In this document: positions 29,097-38,288 of the stretch, in pieces | Layout of the letters: the number at the start of each line of letters is the position of its first letter | How positions within the stretch are numbered: position 1 is the stretch's first letter | From: UBA3478 sp965662045 | Lineage (GTDB): Bacteria; Bacteroidota; Bacteroidia; Flavobacteriales; Flavobacteriaceae | Reading direction: 5' to 3' | Assembly: GCA_965662045.1 (NCBI GenBank) | Contig: CBFIGE010000002.1 | Location: 124,001-188,000, forward strand | Length of the DNA: 64,000 bases | Notes under the pieces: generated by a model | What the model saw: the letters and a program-made list of their open reading frames with translations, nothing else | Database searches by the model: none | Told to the model about the DNA's origin: nothing | Program-made: the position numbers and the translations under genes

Positions 29097-29849
29097 ATGA
29101 GACAAAAAATTGTAGCTGGAAACTGGAAAATGAATAAGACTCTTCAAGAAACTGAAGAATTGATAAAAGCGCTTCAATCTAGTTATACGACATCAAGTAC
29201 AGAGGTAATTATAGCACCAACTTATGTAAACCTTTACCGTTCACAAGAATTGTTGAATTCATCAAAAATTAATGTTGCAGCCCAAAATATGCATTTTGAA
29301 ACTACAGGAGCTTTTACAGGAGAAATCTCTGCTGAAATGCTTCAGTCGATAGGCGTTCAAACTGTTATTTTAGGGCATTCTGAGCGGAGAGATGTCTTTT
29401 TTGAAACCGATGAGATTATCGCTAAAAAAGTAAGAAAAGCATTAGATCAGAAAATGAGAGTTATATTTTGCTTTGGTGAACAATTAGAAGAACGAAAGTC
29501 TAATGCGCATTTTGACGTAGTTTCGTCTCAACTTAAATCAGTTTTATCTGATTTATCTGAAACAGATTGGAATAATGTGGTTCTAGCATATGAGCCTGTT
29601 TGGGCTATAGGAACTGGAGAAACAGCTAGTCCGGAACAAGCCCAAGAAATGCATAAGCATATTCGCAATGAAATTAGTGCGATAAGTTCTGAAGCTGTGG
29701 CATCTCAAATTTCTATTCTTTATGGTGGAAGCGTAAAACCCGCTAATGCAGCTGGTCTTTTTTCAAAAGAGGATATTGACGGAGGTCTGATAGGTGGAGC
29801 GTCTTTAAAAGCCGATGATTTTCTAGCGATTGTGGATGCCTCTGAATAA
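29097..29849 (+). CDS. tpiA: Triosephosphate isomerase
   Basis: The enzyme interconverts DHAP and glyceraldehyde-3-phosphate. The 250-aa TIM barrel has GNWKMNK (Asn9, Lys11), GHSERR with catalytic His, AYEPVWAIGTG with catalytic Glu, and the phosphate-binding ILYGGSVKPANA. It sits inside the DUF1599-DoxX-tpiA-prmA-clpS run, and its stop overlaps the prmA start by one base (TAATG). Confidence 0.97.
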   Translation: MRQKIVAGNWKMNKTLQETEELIKALQSSYTTSSTEVIIAPTYVNLYRSQELLNSSKINVAAQNMHFETTGAFTGEISAEMLQSIGVQTVILGHSERRDVFFETDEIIAKKVRKALDQKMRVIFCFGEQLEERKSNAHFDVVSSQLKSVLSDLSETDWNNVVLAYEPVWAIGTGETASPEQAQEMHKHIRNEISAISSEAVASQISILYGGSVKPANAAGLFSKEDIDGGLIGGASLKADDFLAIVDASE

Positions 29850-30691
29850 TGAGCGCAGTGGACTATCTCGAAGTTTATTTTAAAATAATTTCAACTCAAA
29901 ATTACAACGAGGTGCTCCTTGCGGAGCTACAGTACTTTGATTTTGAAAGTTTTGTAGAAACCAAACATGGAATCAAAGCTTATGCTCGGGTAAAATCGTC
30001 TACTTCATTTGAATTTGATGTAGAGCGAAATTTACCCATTTCATCGAGTCTTTGTGACCAAATTACTTTTGAAGTAACCACAATAGAACAGACGAATTGG
30101 AATGCTAAATGGGAAGAGAATTTTGATCCGATTTATGTTGAAGATCAAATTGAGATTAGAGCACCATTTCATCCCAAAAAAAATTACCCCAACGAGTTAA
30201 TAATTATCCCAAAAATGAGTTTTGGGACAGGTCACCATCAAACGACTCAACTCATGTTAAGGCATATTTTACAATTGGATTTAAAGCAAAAAAGAGTACT
30301 TGATATGGGTTCAGGAACGGGGGTTTTAGGCATATTTGCCTTGAAAAAAGAGGCAAGAGAAGTTATCGCAGTTGATATTGAGCCGTGGTGCATTGAAAAT
30401 TGTTTGGAAAATGCCCAACTCAATGAGGTGAAAATAACTGCAGTACATTCTGATTGCGTTCCGCAGGATAGAGGATTGTTTGATGTTGTAATAGCGAATA
30501 TCAATCGAAATGTGCTTCTTAAGCAGCTTGAAGATTATCGTAAGGTGTTAAAAGGTAACGGTATTCTCCTAATGAGCGGTTTTTACAAGGAAGACCTTGA
30601 ACAAATCGAAAAAAAGTGTGGGGAGTATCACTTTAAATTCAGTGAAATTTATGTATTGGATGGGTGGATAGGTGTAAAATACGTACTTTAG
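29849..30691 (+). CDS. prmA: Ribosomal protein L11 methyltransferase
   Basis: The enzyme trimethylates ribosomal protein L11 using SAM. The 280-aa product has the N-terminal L11-recognition domain and the methyltransferase motifs MSFGTGHHQTT, LDMGSGTGVLGIFALKK, DIEPWCIENC and VIANINRNVL. TAATG overlap with tpiA indicates coupling; clpS follows after 12 bases. Confidence 0.93.
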   Translation: MSAVDYLEVYFKIISTQNYNEVLLAELQYFDFESFVETKHGIKAYARVKSSTSFEFDVERNLPISSSLCDQITFEVTTIEQTNWNAKWEENFDPIYVEDQIEIRAPFHPKKNYPNELIIIPKMSFGTGHHQTTQLMLRHILQLDLKQKRVLDMGSGTGVLGIFALKKEAREVIAVDIEPWCIENCLENAQLNEVKITAVHSDCVPQDRGLFDVVIANINRNVLLKQLEDYRKVLKGNGILLMSGFYKEDLEQIEKKCGEYHFKFSEIYVLDGWIGVKYVL

Positions 30692-30703
30692 AAACGTTAA
30701 TAT

Positions 30704-30988
30704 ATGATTAACATGAGTACCCGAGAAAAAGTAGAAGAACTTGTCATAACCGAAACGGAGACCTCTGATGGTTATCATTTGGTCTTGTACAATGATGACT
30801 TCAACACCTTTGATCACGTCATATATATGCTTATAAATGTATGTGAACACAGTGCTGAACAAGCTGAGCAGTGCTCCCTTATAGTTCATTACAAAGGAAA
30901 ATGTACAGTAAAATCCGGAGAAATTGAAGACCTTAAACCACGTTGTCAGGCACTTTTAGACGCGGGTTTAAGTGCAAAAATCAACTAA
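30704..30988 (+). CDS. clpS: ATP-dependent Clp protease adaptor ClpS
   Basis: ClpS delivers N-degron substrates to ClpAP/ClpCP. The 94-aa protein shows the hallmark LVLYNDDFNTFDHVIYML with N-end-rule pocket residues, and later AEQCSLIVHYKGKCTVKSGE. A second in-frame ATG nine bases downstream is an equally plausible start. It follows prmA closely and is followed 9 bases later by the GH109-like gene. Confidence 0.93.
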   Translation: MINMSTREKVEELVITETETSDGYHLVLYNDDFNTFDHVIYMLINVCEHSAEQAEQCSLIVHYKGKCTVKSGEIEDLKPRCQALLDAGLSAKIN

Positions 30989-30997
30989 ATTTAGGTC

Positions 30998-32383
30998 ATG
31001 AAAAGAAGAGACTTTATTTCTAAATCTTCAATGGGGACTGCTGCAGTTATTGCAGGCTCTTCATTGACTGCTTGTGCAACGGAAGGGGAACGTTTAGCTG
31101 TACAAAAATACATGGGTGATTTTCAAGCAAAACCTTTAACTAGCATACGTGCTGCGTTTATTGGCGTTGGTGCAAGGGGAGGTTATCACGCTAAGTCTTT
31201 TGCCCGTTTAAAAGGAACAGAAGTGGTTGCTATTTGTGATGTTTATCAGGATTTAGTTGAAGAAAAGAAAAAATGGGTTGAAGAAGTTGATGAGTTTCAA
31301 CAACATCAAAATATTGCTTTGTACTACGGCGATGAACAACAATGGCTAAAGATGTTAGATGAGGTAAAGCCTGATGTAGTATTCATTGCAACTAATTGGG
31401 AAAATCACGCTCCTATGGCCATTGCGTCTATGAAAGCTGGAGCTCATGCCTTTGTTGAGGTTCCAATGGCAACTACTTTAAAGGATTTATGGGATATTGT
31501 CGATACTTCAGAACAGACCCAAAAGCACTGTATGATGATGGAAAACGTCAACTATGGTAGGGTAGAATTGATGTATCTCAATATGGTACGCCAAGGCCTT
31601 GTAGGTGATTTGTTACATGCCGAAGCAGCTTACATTCATGAGTTGAGATGGCAAATGCAAGAGCAGGAGAGAGGCACCGGCTCTTGGAGAACCTATCATT
31701 ACGCAAATCGAAATGGTAATTTATATCCTACGCATGGATTAGGGCCAGTTGCACAGTACATGAGTTTAGCTCGAGGAGAGGATAATTTTGCAAGTATAGT
31801 TTCTTTTTCTACACCTGCGATGGGACGCGCCTTATATGCCAAAGAAAATTATCCTGCTGAGCACAAATGGAATCAATTGGACTATAAGGGCGGTGACTTA
31901 AACACTTCAATTGTAAAAACTAAATTAGGAAGAACCATAATGATACAGTGGGATGAAACTAGTCCAAGACCTTATTCAAGACACAATTTGATTCAAGGAA
32001 CTAAGGGTACCCTAGCCGGTTTTCCTACTCGTATTGCTCTGGATGGAGGAGTTGAAGGATTAACTGAGAATCATCACAGCTGGGTCCAAGGAGAGGAGCT
32101 CAGTGCCATTTATGAAAAATACGATCACCCGCTCTATAAAAGACTCAATGAGAGCACTAAAAATAGTGGTCATGGAGGAATGGACGGTATTATGATTTAT
32201 CGTATTGTAGAATGCCTTCAAAACGGACTTGCCCTTGACCAAAATGTGTACGAAGGTTGCTTGTGGTCTGCAGTTTCACCATTGAGCGAAATCTCGGTTT
32301 TGAATGGAGGAGCACCTCAAACATTTCCAGATTTTACAAGAGGAGATAGTGTTCAAACAAATCCACTTTCGATTATTTCTTAA
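30998..32383 (+). CDS. Gfo/Idh/MocA-fold protein of the GH109 type, Tat-exported lipoprotein
   Basis: The 461-aa product has a twin-arginine leader (MKRRDF) and a lipobox-like LTAC at residues 23-26, so it is probably folded with cofactor, then exported and lipid-anchored. The Rossmann motif GVGARG is at 56-61, followed by VVAICDVY and the Gfo/Idh EVPMATT. MENVNYGRVELM, EAAYIHELRW and NLYPTHGLGPVA match GH109, NAD-dependent alpha-N-acetylgalactosaminidases. It forms TAATG with the sugar kinase gene, so a role in releasing or converting a sugar is likely. It could also be a plain oxidoreductase. Confidence 0.82.
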   Translation: MKRRDFISKSSMGTAAVIAGSSLTACATEGERLAVQKYMGDFQAKPLTSIRAAFIGVGARGGYHAKSFARLKGTEVVAICDVYQDLVEEKKKWVEEVDEFQQHQNIALYYGDEQQWLKMLDEVKPDVVFIATNWENHAPMAIASMKAGAHAFVEVPMATTLKDLWDIVDTSEQTQKHCMMMENVNYGRVELMYLNMVRQGLVGDLLHAEAAYIHELRWQMQEQERGTGSWRTYHYANRNGNLYPTHGLGPVAQYMSLARGEDNFASIVSFSTPAMGRALYAKENYPAEHKWNQLDYKGGDLNTSIVKTKLGRTIMIQWDETSPRPYSRHNLIQGTKGTLAGFPTRIALDGGVEGLTENHHSWVQGEELSAIYEKYDHPLYKRLNESTKNSGHGGMDGIMIYRIVECLQNGLALDQNVYEGCLWSAVSPLSEISVLNGGAPQTFPDFTRGDSVQTNPLSIIS

Positions 32384-33444
32384 TGAAAAAAATTCGAGTT
32401 CCCTCGAGGATTTGCTTATTTGGAGATCATCAAGATTATTTGAATCTTCCAGTAATTGCAGCTGCTATAAACAGGTATATGTATTTGGAATATACCCCTG
32501 CCTCTTCAAGCTTTTTCAAGATCAATCTTAAGGACTTAGATCGCACACTGGAGATACACTTTGACGATACTACGCAGGTTGAAGAGAACGATTATTTTCG
32601 TTCGTGTATTGAGGTTCTTAAAACCTATGGATTTGAATTTCAATCTGGTTACGAATTAAATATTCACAGTGATATCCCTATAAACGCTGGACTATCAAGT
32701 TCTTCAGCATTGGTTGTCTCTTGGCTTCGTTTTTTGGTTGCAGTATTGAATAATACGCAACAAATTGAAATCTCTGATTATCAAATAGGACGTTGGGCTT
32801 ATGAATCTGAGGTTTTATTTTTTCAACAGCCGGGAGGGTGTATGGATCAATTCACAATTGCCAATTCAGGAGTTATTTATATTGACACTCTCACCCAACA
32901 ACTAAAGAGATTACCCAAACCAAAAGGGTATTATGTCATTGCTAATAGCGGAATTTCAAAAGATACCTTATCGGTTTTAGCTGAGGCGAAGAAATTGGCT
33001 TTAAGTGGTATTGAAAAAGTAATTCAAGAAGAAGGTAAGATCGAGAAAGTCACTGATTTTGGCCTTGACGATTACCATAACTACTTACATCTTATAACGC
33101 AAGATGAAAGACCGTTTTGGTTTTCAACCTTAGAAAATTATCGTATTACCTTGAACGCGCTCGAAGCCATAACCGCTGGGCATTCTTCAAAGGTAATTGG
33201 ATCACTTTTAAACCAACATCAGTACATTTTAAACAAGTACATCAAGAATACACCTGAAATTATGCAGAGTTGGATTGATGATGTTGTTCATGAAGGCGCA
33301 TTAGGTGCAAAAATTATTGGTTCTGGTGGAGGAGGATGTTTATTGGCCGTGTGTAATGATGATCAAAGTGCACAAAAGACAGTCTTTCGCTTTAAAGAAT
33401 TGGGGGCCAAAGAAGCTTTTCAAATAAACTTAATTGAAGGATGA
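32383..33444 (+). CDS. GHMP-family sugar kinase (galactokinase-like)
   Basis: The 353-aa kinase has the three GHMP motifs: RICLFGDHQDYLN near the N-terminus (sugar-binding, as in galactokinase), GLSSSSALV at about 103-111 (ATP loop), and IIGSGGGGCLLAV near the C-terminus. Galactokinase, galacturonokinase, arabinokinase and fucokinase all share these, so the sugar cannot be told from sequence alone, but an anomeric (C1) kinase is most likely. It overlaps the genes on both sides (TAATG and ATGA), tying it to the GH109-like protein and the nucleotidyltransferase. Confidence 0.85.
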   Translation: MKKIRVPSRICLFGDHQDYLNLPVIAAAINRYMYLEYTPASSSFFKINLKDLDRTLEIHFDDTTQVEENDYFRSCIEVLKTYGFEFQSGYELNIHSDIPINAGLSSSSALVVSWLRFLVAVLNNTQQIEISDYQIGRWAYESEVLFFQQPGGCMDQFTIANSGVIYIDTLTQQLKRLPKPKGYYVIANSGISKDTLSVLAEAKKLALSGIEKVIQEEGKIEKVTDFGLDDYHNYLHLITQDERPFWFSTLENYRITLNALEAITAGHSSKVIGSLLNQHQYILNKYIKNTPEIMQSWIDDVVHEGALGAKIIGSGGGGCLLAVCNDDQSAQKTVFRFKELGAKEAFQINLIEG

Positions 33445-34268
33445 ATGCAAACCTTATTGTACTGGCAGGTGGTAAATCCTCGCGAATGAAAAAGAGTTTA
33501 GATTCGATTGATTTAAATGATGAAGTAAAAGATATTGCCCTGCACCAGCATAAAAGTCTAATTCCAGTAGGTCCAAATGATGAGCCCTTAATGTATTATT
33601 TATTGCTGAATGCTAAAGCTGCTGGGTACCGACGAATTTACATTGTTACTTCTAAAGAAAACCAGGCATTTAAATCTTTTTTAGCGCGTTATTCTTTTGA
33701 GGATATGCAAATTGACTTGTGCATTCAACACACCCCTGAGGGGCAAAAGCCTATGGGAACTGCAGATGCTGTTTTTCAATGTATAAGCCAATTCGAGGAA
33801 TTGACTAAAACTTATTTTACGGTATGCAATGGGGATAATCTATATGGAGTAGAAGCGTTAAAGGATATGCTCAAAGTTCGGGAAGCACCTCATGCTCTAG
33901 TTGCCTATAATCGTGCAGGTTTGCGATTCTCAGAGGAACGAATAGCAAAGTTTGCTTTAATGGTCTTCAACACCCAAAATTATTTGGAACAAATCATCGA
34001 AAAACCAGACGAGCACCAAGTTGCACATTGCATGAGTACTCAGGGAGAACTTAGAGTGAGTATGAATATTTTTAGTTTTTACGGTCTTTCAATTTATGAA
34101 CACTTGAAGGATTGCCCTGTACATTCCGTTCGTAAAGAAAAAGAATTACCGACTGTGCTCATGAGAGCTATCAAAGAATACACAAATGCTGTCTATTGTT
34201 TTAAAAGTGAAGCGCACGTTCCTGATTTGACTTCAGCTATGGATATTGACCAATTTTTTAAAACCTAA
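33441..34268 (+). CDS. Sugar-phosphate nucleotidyltransferase
   Basis: The 275-aa product is an NTP-transferase: VLAGGKSSRMKK (7-18) is the nucleotide-binding loop, followed by KSLIPVG, a substrate-site GTADAV and CNGDNLYG with the metal-binding Asp. These enzymes join a sugar-1-phosphate to an NTP to give an NDP-sugar. It overlaps the kinase gene by 4 bp and converges with a SIMPL gene with a 4-bp overlap. Kinase plus nucleotidyltransferase together recall the two halves of bifunctional Fkp, but here as separate chains. Confidence 0.84.
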   Translation: MNANLIVLAGGKSSRMKKSLDSIDLNDEVKDIALHQHKSLIPVGPNDEPLMYYLLLNAKAAGYRRIYIVTSKENQAFKSFLARYSFEDMQIDLCIQHTPEGQKPMGTADAVFQCISQFEELTKTYFTVCNGDNLYGVEALKDMLKVREAPHALVAYNRAGLRFSEERIAKFALMVFNTQNYLEQIIEKPDEHQVAHCMSTQGELRVSMNIFSFYGLSIYEHLKDCPVHSVRKEKELPTVLMRAIKEYTNAVYCFKSEAHVPDLTSAMDIDQFFKT

Positions 34269-34996
34269 CGGTCAATACCAAATTCCAATTTCATCGTAAT
34301 GGTTGCCGTCTTTTCTTTGGAACTGGTGTTGAATGTTCCTCCCCAAGAGTAATCTTCATTTGAATTCTGACCTATGATTTGGAAGATTCCCATTTTTGCA
34401 GATTTGAGTCCTCCCAAATCGGCATTGGCATTTTTTGCGATTTGTTCAGCCCGACGCGTGGCATCATCGGTAGCAGCAGCAATCATCTCTACCTTAAGAT
34501 CTGCGAGTTGAGTGTAATAGTATTGAGGGGCATTGGAATAAAACTCGATTCCATTGGTAATTAGCTCTGTGATATCTCTCGAGATCTGTTCAATTTTTTC
34601 GATTTCTTTAGATTCAATTTCTATCCTTTGACTAAGAGAATAACCGGAAAAAACTCTTCTACTTTGTCCGTTTTTTTCATAGACATAGTCAAAATTTTTG
34701 TTTATGTCTACGGCTTTGAAAACGATTTCACTTGTTGAAACTCCTTTGGTTATCAGATAATTATGAATTGCCTGTTTGTCCTGGTCAAGTCTATTGTAAG
34801 CGTTATTTAATTCATAAGCTCTTTTTGAGAATGATCCACTCCATACGATCAAATCTGACTTGAAATCTTTGGTTCCTAAACCGGTTACACTTATGCGTTC
34901 TTGTTTTTGATTTCTGTTTTTATAGGCATGTGCAATGATTGTAACCGAAATCACAATAGACAAGCCTATGATTATTGAGGTTAATTGATTTTTCAT
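34265..34996 (-). CDS. SIMPL domain (DUF541) protein
   Basis: The 243-aa product has one N-terminal hydrophobic segment (signal or anchor) and a SIMPL domain, seen in ERISVTGLGTKDFKSDLIVWS, in the central ISRDITELI region, and in the C-terminal ATITMKLEFGI. SIMPL proteins are periplasmic or membrane-anchored with no agreed function. It converges with the nucleotidyltransferase gene and is probably independent of it. Confidence 0.82.
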   Translation of the reverse strand: MKNQLTSIIIGLSIVISVTIIAHAYKNRNQKQERISVTGLGTKDFKSDLIVWSGSFSKRAYELNNAYNRLDQDKQAIHNYLITKGVSTSEIVFKAVDINKNFDYVYEKNGQSRRVFSGYSLSQRIEIESKEIEKIEQISRDITELITNGIEFYSNAPQYYYTQLADLKVEMIAAATDDATRRAEQIAKNANADLGGLKSAKMGIFQIIGQNSNEDYSWGGTFNTSSKEKTATITMKLEFGIDR

Positions 34997-35047
34997 AGGT
35001 AAGATGATTATTACGTTTTTTATTCAATTACAATGATTGTACCGAAC

Positions 35048-35671
35048 TCAATGAGGTTTAAAGGGAGGTAATATAAATTGAAAGTAATCCTTGTAGTGAT
35101 TTACGACAATCATAGCAGGCTTATTCGATAAAATTTCAGTATAAAGATCTAGCGTAACTTCTTGTTCGTAAGTAAAAGTAATTTCAAAGGTTTTGGAACT
35201 TGGCTGCTGTGGGTGCCCAAAATCAACATATTCAATGGATTTACCTTCGGCTGTTTTATAAACCATAACTACATCATTCCACCCCCACAGAAAAGCTGGA
35301 TTTACACCGTATTCTAAAAATTTAAATTGAATAGTTCCGATTTTAGGGATTTGACTCAATAAATATTGATTGTAGATTTCCTCTTGAACGATGCTGTCTT
35401 TTTTGATGATTTCTTTTTCTCTTTCTCCTAATTTAATTTTGGTTACAAAATCTTCGATATAATTTTTTTTATCGATCAGGTCAGAAGGTCTCTTTTCAAG
35501 GGCTATTTCAACTTCTACCTTAAGAGGAGCACTTTCTGTACTAGCATTTTTTAGTTTTCCGCTTTCTACAATATAGGTGTAGGTCGTTTGTTCTTGGGTC
35601 TCTTTTTTTGTCCATTGTCCTTGAGTTATAAGGAAGAACGTCAGCGATATGTATAGAAATATATTTTTCAT
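35048..35671 (-). CDS. Exported protein of unknown function
   Basis: I do not recognise this gene. The 207-aa product has a clear signal peptide (FLYISLTFFLITQGQ) and a beta-rich body with a Lys/Glu-rich central helix-like stretch (residues about 75-95). No catalytic motif, lipobox or membrane segment is seen. The second Met (35671) is used as the start. It is preceded by the terminator of the MFS gene and followed after about 50 bp by the SIMPL gene, both on the same strand. Confidence 0.6.
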   Translation of the reverse strand: MKNIFLYISLTFFLITQGQWTKKETQEQTTYTYIVESGKLKNASTESAPLKVEVEIALEKRPSDLIDKKNYIEDFVTKIKLGEREKEIIKKDSIVQEEIYNQYLLSQIPKIGTIQFKFLEYGVNPAFLWGWNDVVMVYKTAEGKSIEYVDFGHPQQPSSKTFEITFTYEQEVTLDLYTEILSNKPAMIVVNHYKDYFQFILPPFKPH

Positions 35672-35677
35672 CAAAGT

Positions 35678-35706
35678 AAAAAAAGCAGGCGAAAAGCCTG
35701 CTTTTT
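35678..35706 (-). terminator. Intrinsic terminator after the MFS transporter
   Basis: Stem GCAGGC (35685-35690) / GCCTGC (35696-35701) with loop GAAAA; on the minus strand it is followed by seven T, complement of the A run 35678-35684. It lies just downstream of the MFS stop codon; flanking A/T make the stem longer. Confidence 0.85.
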
Positions 35707-35712
35707 ATGTTG

Positions 35713-36924
35713 TTAGGCTACACTTGCTTTATTCTTTTTTTGCCAAAAATAAAGAATGGTAAATAGAATGACTAGTAATCCTGGAAAGCCTACCATATAG
35801 GTGATAGTTTGCTGTCCAGCGGCTAGTTCAAGAGCATCTCCGCTTAGACCATTGGCCTCCTGAGCGACTCTAGAAGCGTCAATCCATCCTCCAATGATAG
35901 GCTGAAAAATAGCTGTAGAGAACATTCCGACAGCTCCAACCATTGACATGCCTAATGCTCCTGAGGCTGGTATTTTTTCAGCGACAAAACCAATCATGTT
36001 AGGCCAGAAATAACACACTCCTATCGCAAATGTTATAGCCGCAACATATACCATAGATCCTGTTGAAGTGCTTAAAAGATATACCCCCACGGTAGTCAGA
36101 ATAGCTGAACCCAGTAAAACACCTGTTTGGTCTAACTTGTGTACAATTTCTCCTCCGAAATAACGCCCAATGGCCATGAGACCTGTAATTAATGCTAAAA
36201 TAAGCATGGGTTGTGCACCACTGTTTGAAAGTATTAAACTCGTCCATTGCTGAGGTCCAAATTCTGAGATTGCCGTAAAGGCCATACAGAACATCATGAA
36301 TAAAAAGAGTGGAGAGAACATAGCTTTAAAGTTCTCACTGATTGAACTCGATGTCTCTTCTTTTGGTTTTGGAAAACTTTGACCGGCAAAAAGGTAAGCA
36401 TAAATCAAGGTTGGAATAACAATAATCCAAATTTGAGCTTGCCATCCTAGACTCATATCAGTCATAAATTTAGAGATTAAGCTGCCTAAGACGATACCTC
36501 CAGGAAACCACATGTGAAATCTATTGAGTAAGGTATTCATTTTTTTACCCTCATAGGCGTCTGCAATCATTGGATTACAAGCCGCCTCTGTACATCCGTT
36601 TCCTATTCCTATTAATAGGGTTGAGAGAAGTAGACTGTTGTATCCTGTAGCATAGATGGTGAGAATGATACCAGCCATGTGCGCGAGAAAGGCAAACTGC
36701 ATGATTCTCTTACCTCCAAGGCTGTGGTAAACAAGTCCTCCAATGACCATTGATATTGGAAAACCTACAAACCACATCGAATTGATAAATCCTAATTCTT
36801 GAGCATTGAGGTTAAAATCGTCTCCAAGTTGTGGAAGGATTCCAGCTCTTATACTAAAAGAAAATGCTGTAGTGATTAATGCAAAACAACTTGCATGAAA
36901 TAATCTTGTGTTATTCGATGACAT
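35713..36924 (-). CDS. MFS sugar transporter-like protein
   Basis: The 403-aa protein has about 12 membrane segments with an MFS-type loop after helix 2 (YHSLGGKRIMQF) and GIGNGCTEAACNPMIADAY, which recalls the FucP/NagP-type sugar:proton symporters of Bacteroidota. The inner-membrane uptake substrate is probably a mono- or disaccharide, but cannot be named. It is monocistronic with its own terminator. It lies between the GH109-kinase module and the ribose module, so a shared sugar economy is possible, without direct evidence. Confidence 0.8.
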   Translation of the reverse strand: MSSNNTRLFHASCFALITTAFSFSIRAGILPQLGDDFNLNAQELGFINSMWFVGFPISMVIGGLVYHSLGGKRIMQFAFLAHMAGIILTIYATGYNSLLLSTLLIGIGNGCTEAACNPMIADAYEGKKMNTLLNRFHMWFPGGIVLGSLISKFMTDMSLGWQAQIWIIVIPTLIYAYLFAGQSFPKPKEETSSSISENFKAMFSPLFLFMMFCMAFTAISEFGPQQWTSLILSNSGAQPMLILALITGLMAIGRYFGGEIVHKLDQTGVLLGSAILTTVGVYLLSTSTGSMVYVAAITFAIGVCYFWPNMIGFVAEKIPASGALGMSMVGAVGMFSTAIFQPIIGGWIDASRVAQEANGLSGDALELAAGQQTITYMVGFPGLLVILFTILYFWQKKNKASVA

Positions 36925-37097
36925 AATTTATTAGTTAGTGTTAGAGTAATGTAAAATACTATATTTTTTCGTATCAGCTTTTTTTGAGGCTTAAATTATA
37001 GTAGATATATTTAAATGAATTATTTAAGTATGGTGACTTATAGTGAATGGATTAGGCAACAAAAATAATTCTCACTTTACCCAATAAAAACACTTAT

Positions 37098-37844
37098 ATG
37101 AAGGCAGATTATAAAAAATATAGACATTATGGCTTAGAATTTATAGTAGTCTTTTTGGGTGTTTTGATTTCTTTTCAACTTCAGAATATCAGTGAATCCA
37201 AGGCGCTAAAATCAAATAATGAACTATTTCTAAAATCTTTGGTATCTGAAATTGATGCGAATATAGCCTACTGTGAAGAGCACTTAAGTCAATTAAAAAA
37301 TATGCTGGTTATCAATGAGACTATTGAGCAGGAGTTTCGATTTGATAAACTCTTTCTCATGGAATTGCACAACGAGAATCCCTTTGGACACAGTTATCTC
37401 GAGGACGGGTCATATCGCTATTGGACTAATCCCTCTGATTACGAAAATCTTTACCTCTGGATGATCACATGGTGGAATACCTTCGCGCAAAATGAAATCT
37501 ATTTTAACTCTCTTGTTTCTAATGGCTTACTTCTTGAAATTAAAGATGCCGACCTAAGAAATCGAATCGAAGGTATTTACAGCACTAAAAAGAGACGTGT
37601 TATTGTCAATGAACAGCTCTTGAAGGCCAACTCTGATAAAATATTTGAATGGGCAGAAGCAAAAAGAGATGCCTCTGTGATTTCACGCTCTAGGGATTAT
37701 GTTTTTTCAGAACTGAAAGACTTACAACTCAAAAACCTTATTGAGGACAGAAGCTATAGAATTGAACTGCGCGTAATGAGTTTGGAACACTACATTCAAT
37801 CTTTATATTCTGTACGGGAAGATTTGTCACAAATAAAACTTTGA
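37098..37844 (+). CDS. DUF6090-like single-pass membrane protein
   Basis: The 248-aa product starts with a short basic region and a membrane segment (LEFIVVFLGVLISFQLQNI) followed by a helical body rich in Asn and charged residues. The pattern of a single helix plus a soluble domain with ISFQLQN recalls the DUF6090 family of flavobacteria. Function is unknown. The next gene starts 4 bases after its stop, so the pair is probably an operon. Confidence 0.6.
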   Translation: MKADYKKYRHYGLEFIVVFLGVLISFQLQNISESKALKSNNELFLKSLVSEIDANIAYCEEHLSQLKNMLVINETIEQEFRFDKLFLMELHNENPFGHSYLEDGSYRYWTNPSDYENLYLWMITWWNTFAQNEIYFNSLVSNGLLLEIKDADLRNRIEGIYSTKKRRVIVNEQLLKANSDKIFEWAEAKRDASVISRSRDYVFSELKDLQLKNLIEDRSYRIELRVMSLEHYIQSLYSVREDLSQIKL

Positions 37845-37848
37845 GTAC

Positions 37849-38226
37849 ATGAAATTACTTTTGAACATGCTATTCATATCATTTGTGATCTCTATTTCAG
37901 CAAAGCAGCTTAGTGAATATCAAAATAAAAAACTATTTAATTTAGGTTATAACCTTTACGAAGAAGGAGAATTATCTCAAAAAAAATATCAAGATTTAAA
38001 TGAGTTTCTTAACTACCAAACGAAAATCCGAAGAAATAAAAACTTTGCTTCAGTATTTAGGATAGCAGCCTTAACAACAGGATTAATTGGGGCTGTTGTA
38101 ATTTTAGAAACGAATATTTTAAATCCTGAGCCAATTGGAACTGAGATAGGGGCTATTTTTGGAACAGGTATTTTGGTTTCTGGAGGATTACTTTATGCTG
38201 TTTCCATTCCAATGAAAAAACGATAG
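37849..38226 (+). CDS. Small exported/membrane protein, unknown
   Basis: The 125-aa product has a signal-like N-terminus (LLLNMLFISFVISISA), a charged helical region (residues 20-65), and two hydrophobic stretches near the C-terminus (68-85 and 97-118). I do not recognise a family. It is tightly coupled to the preceding DUF6090-like gene, so they may act together. Confidence 0.55.
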   Translation: MKLLLNMLFISFVISISAKQLSEYQNKKLFNLGYNLYEEGELSQKKYQDLNEFLNYQTKIRRNKNFASVFRIAALTTGLIGAVVILETNILNPEPIGTEIGAIFGTGILVSGGLLYAVSIPMKKR

Positions 38227-38288
38227 CGAAAACTAAAAAAAGAATTTGACCGAATATACGCTATTTATAAAAACACAAATTAATCGAA

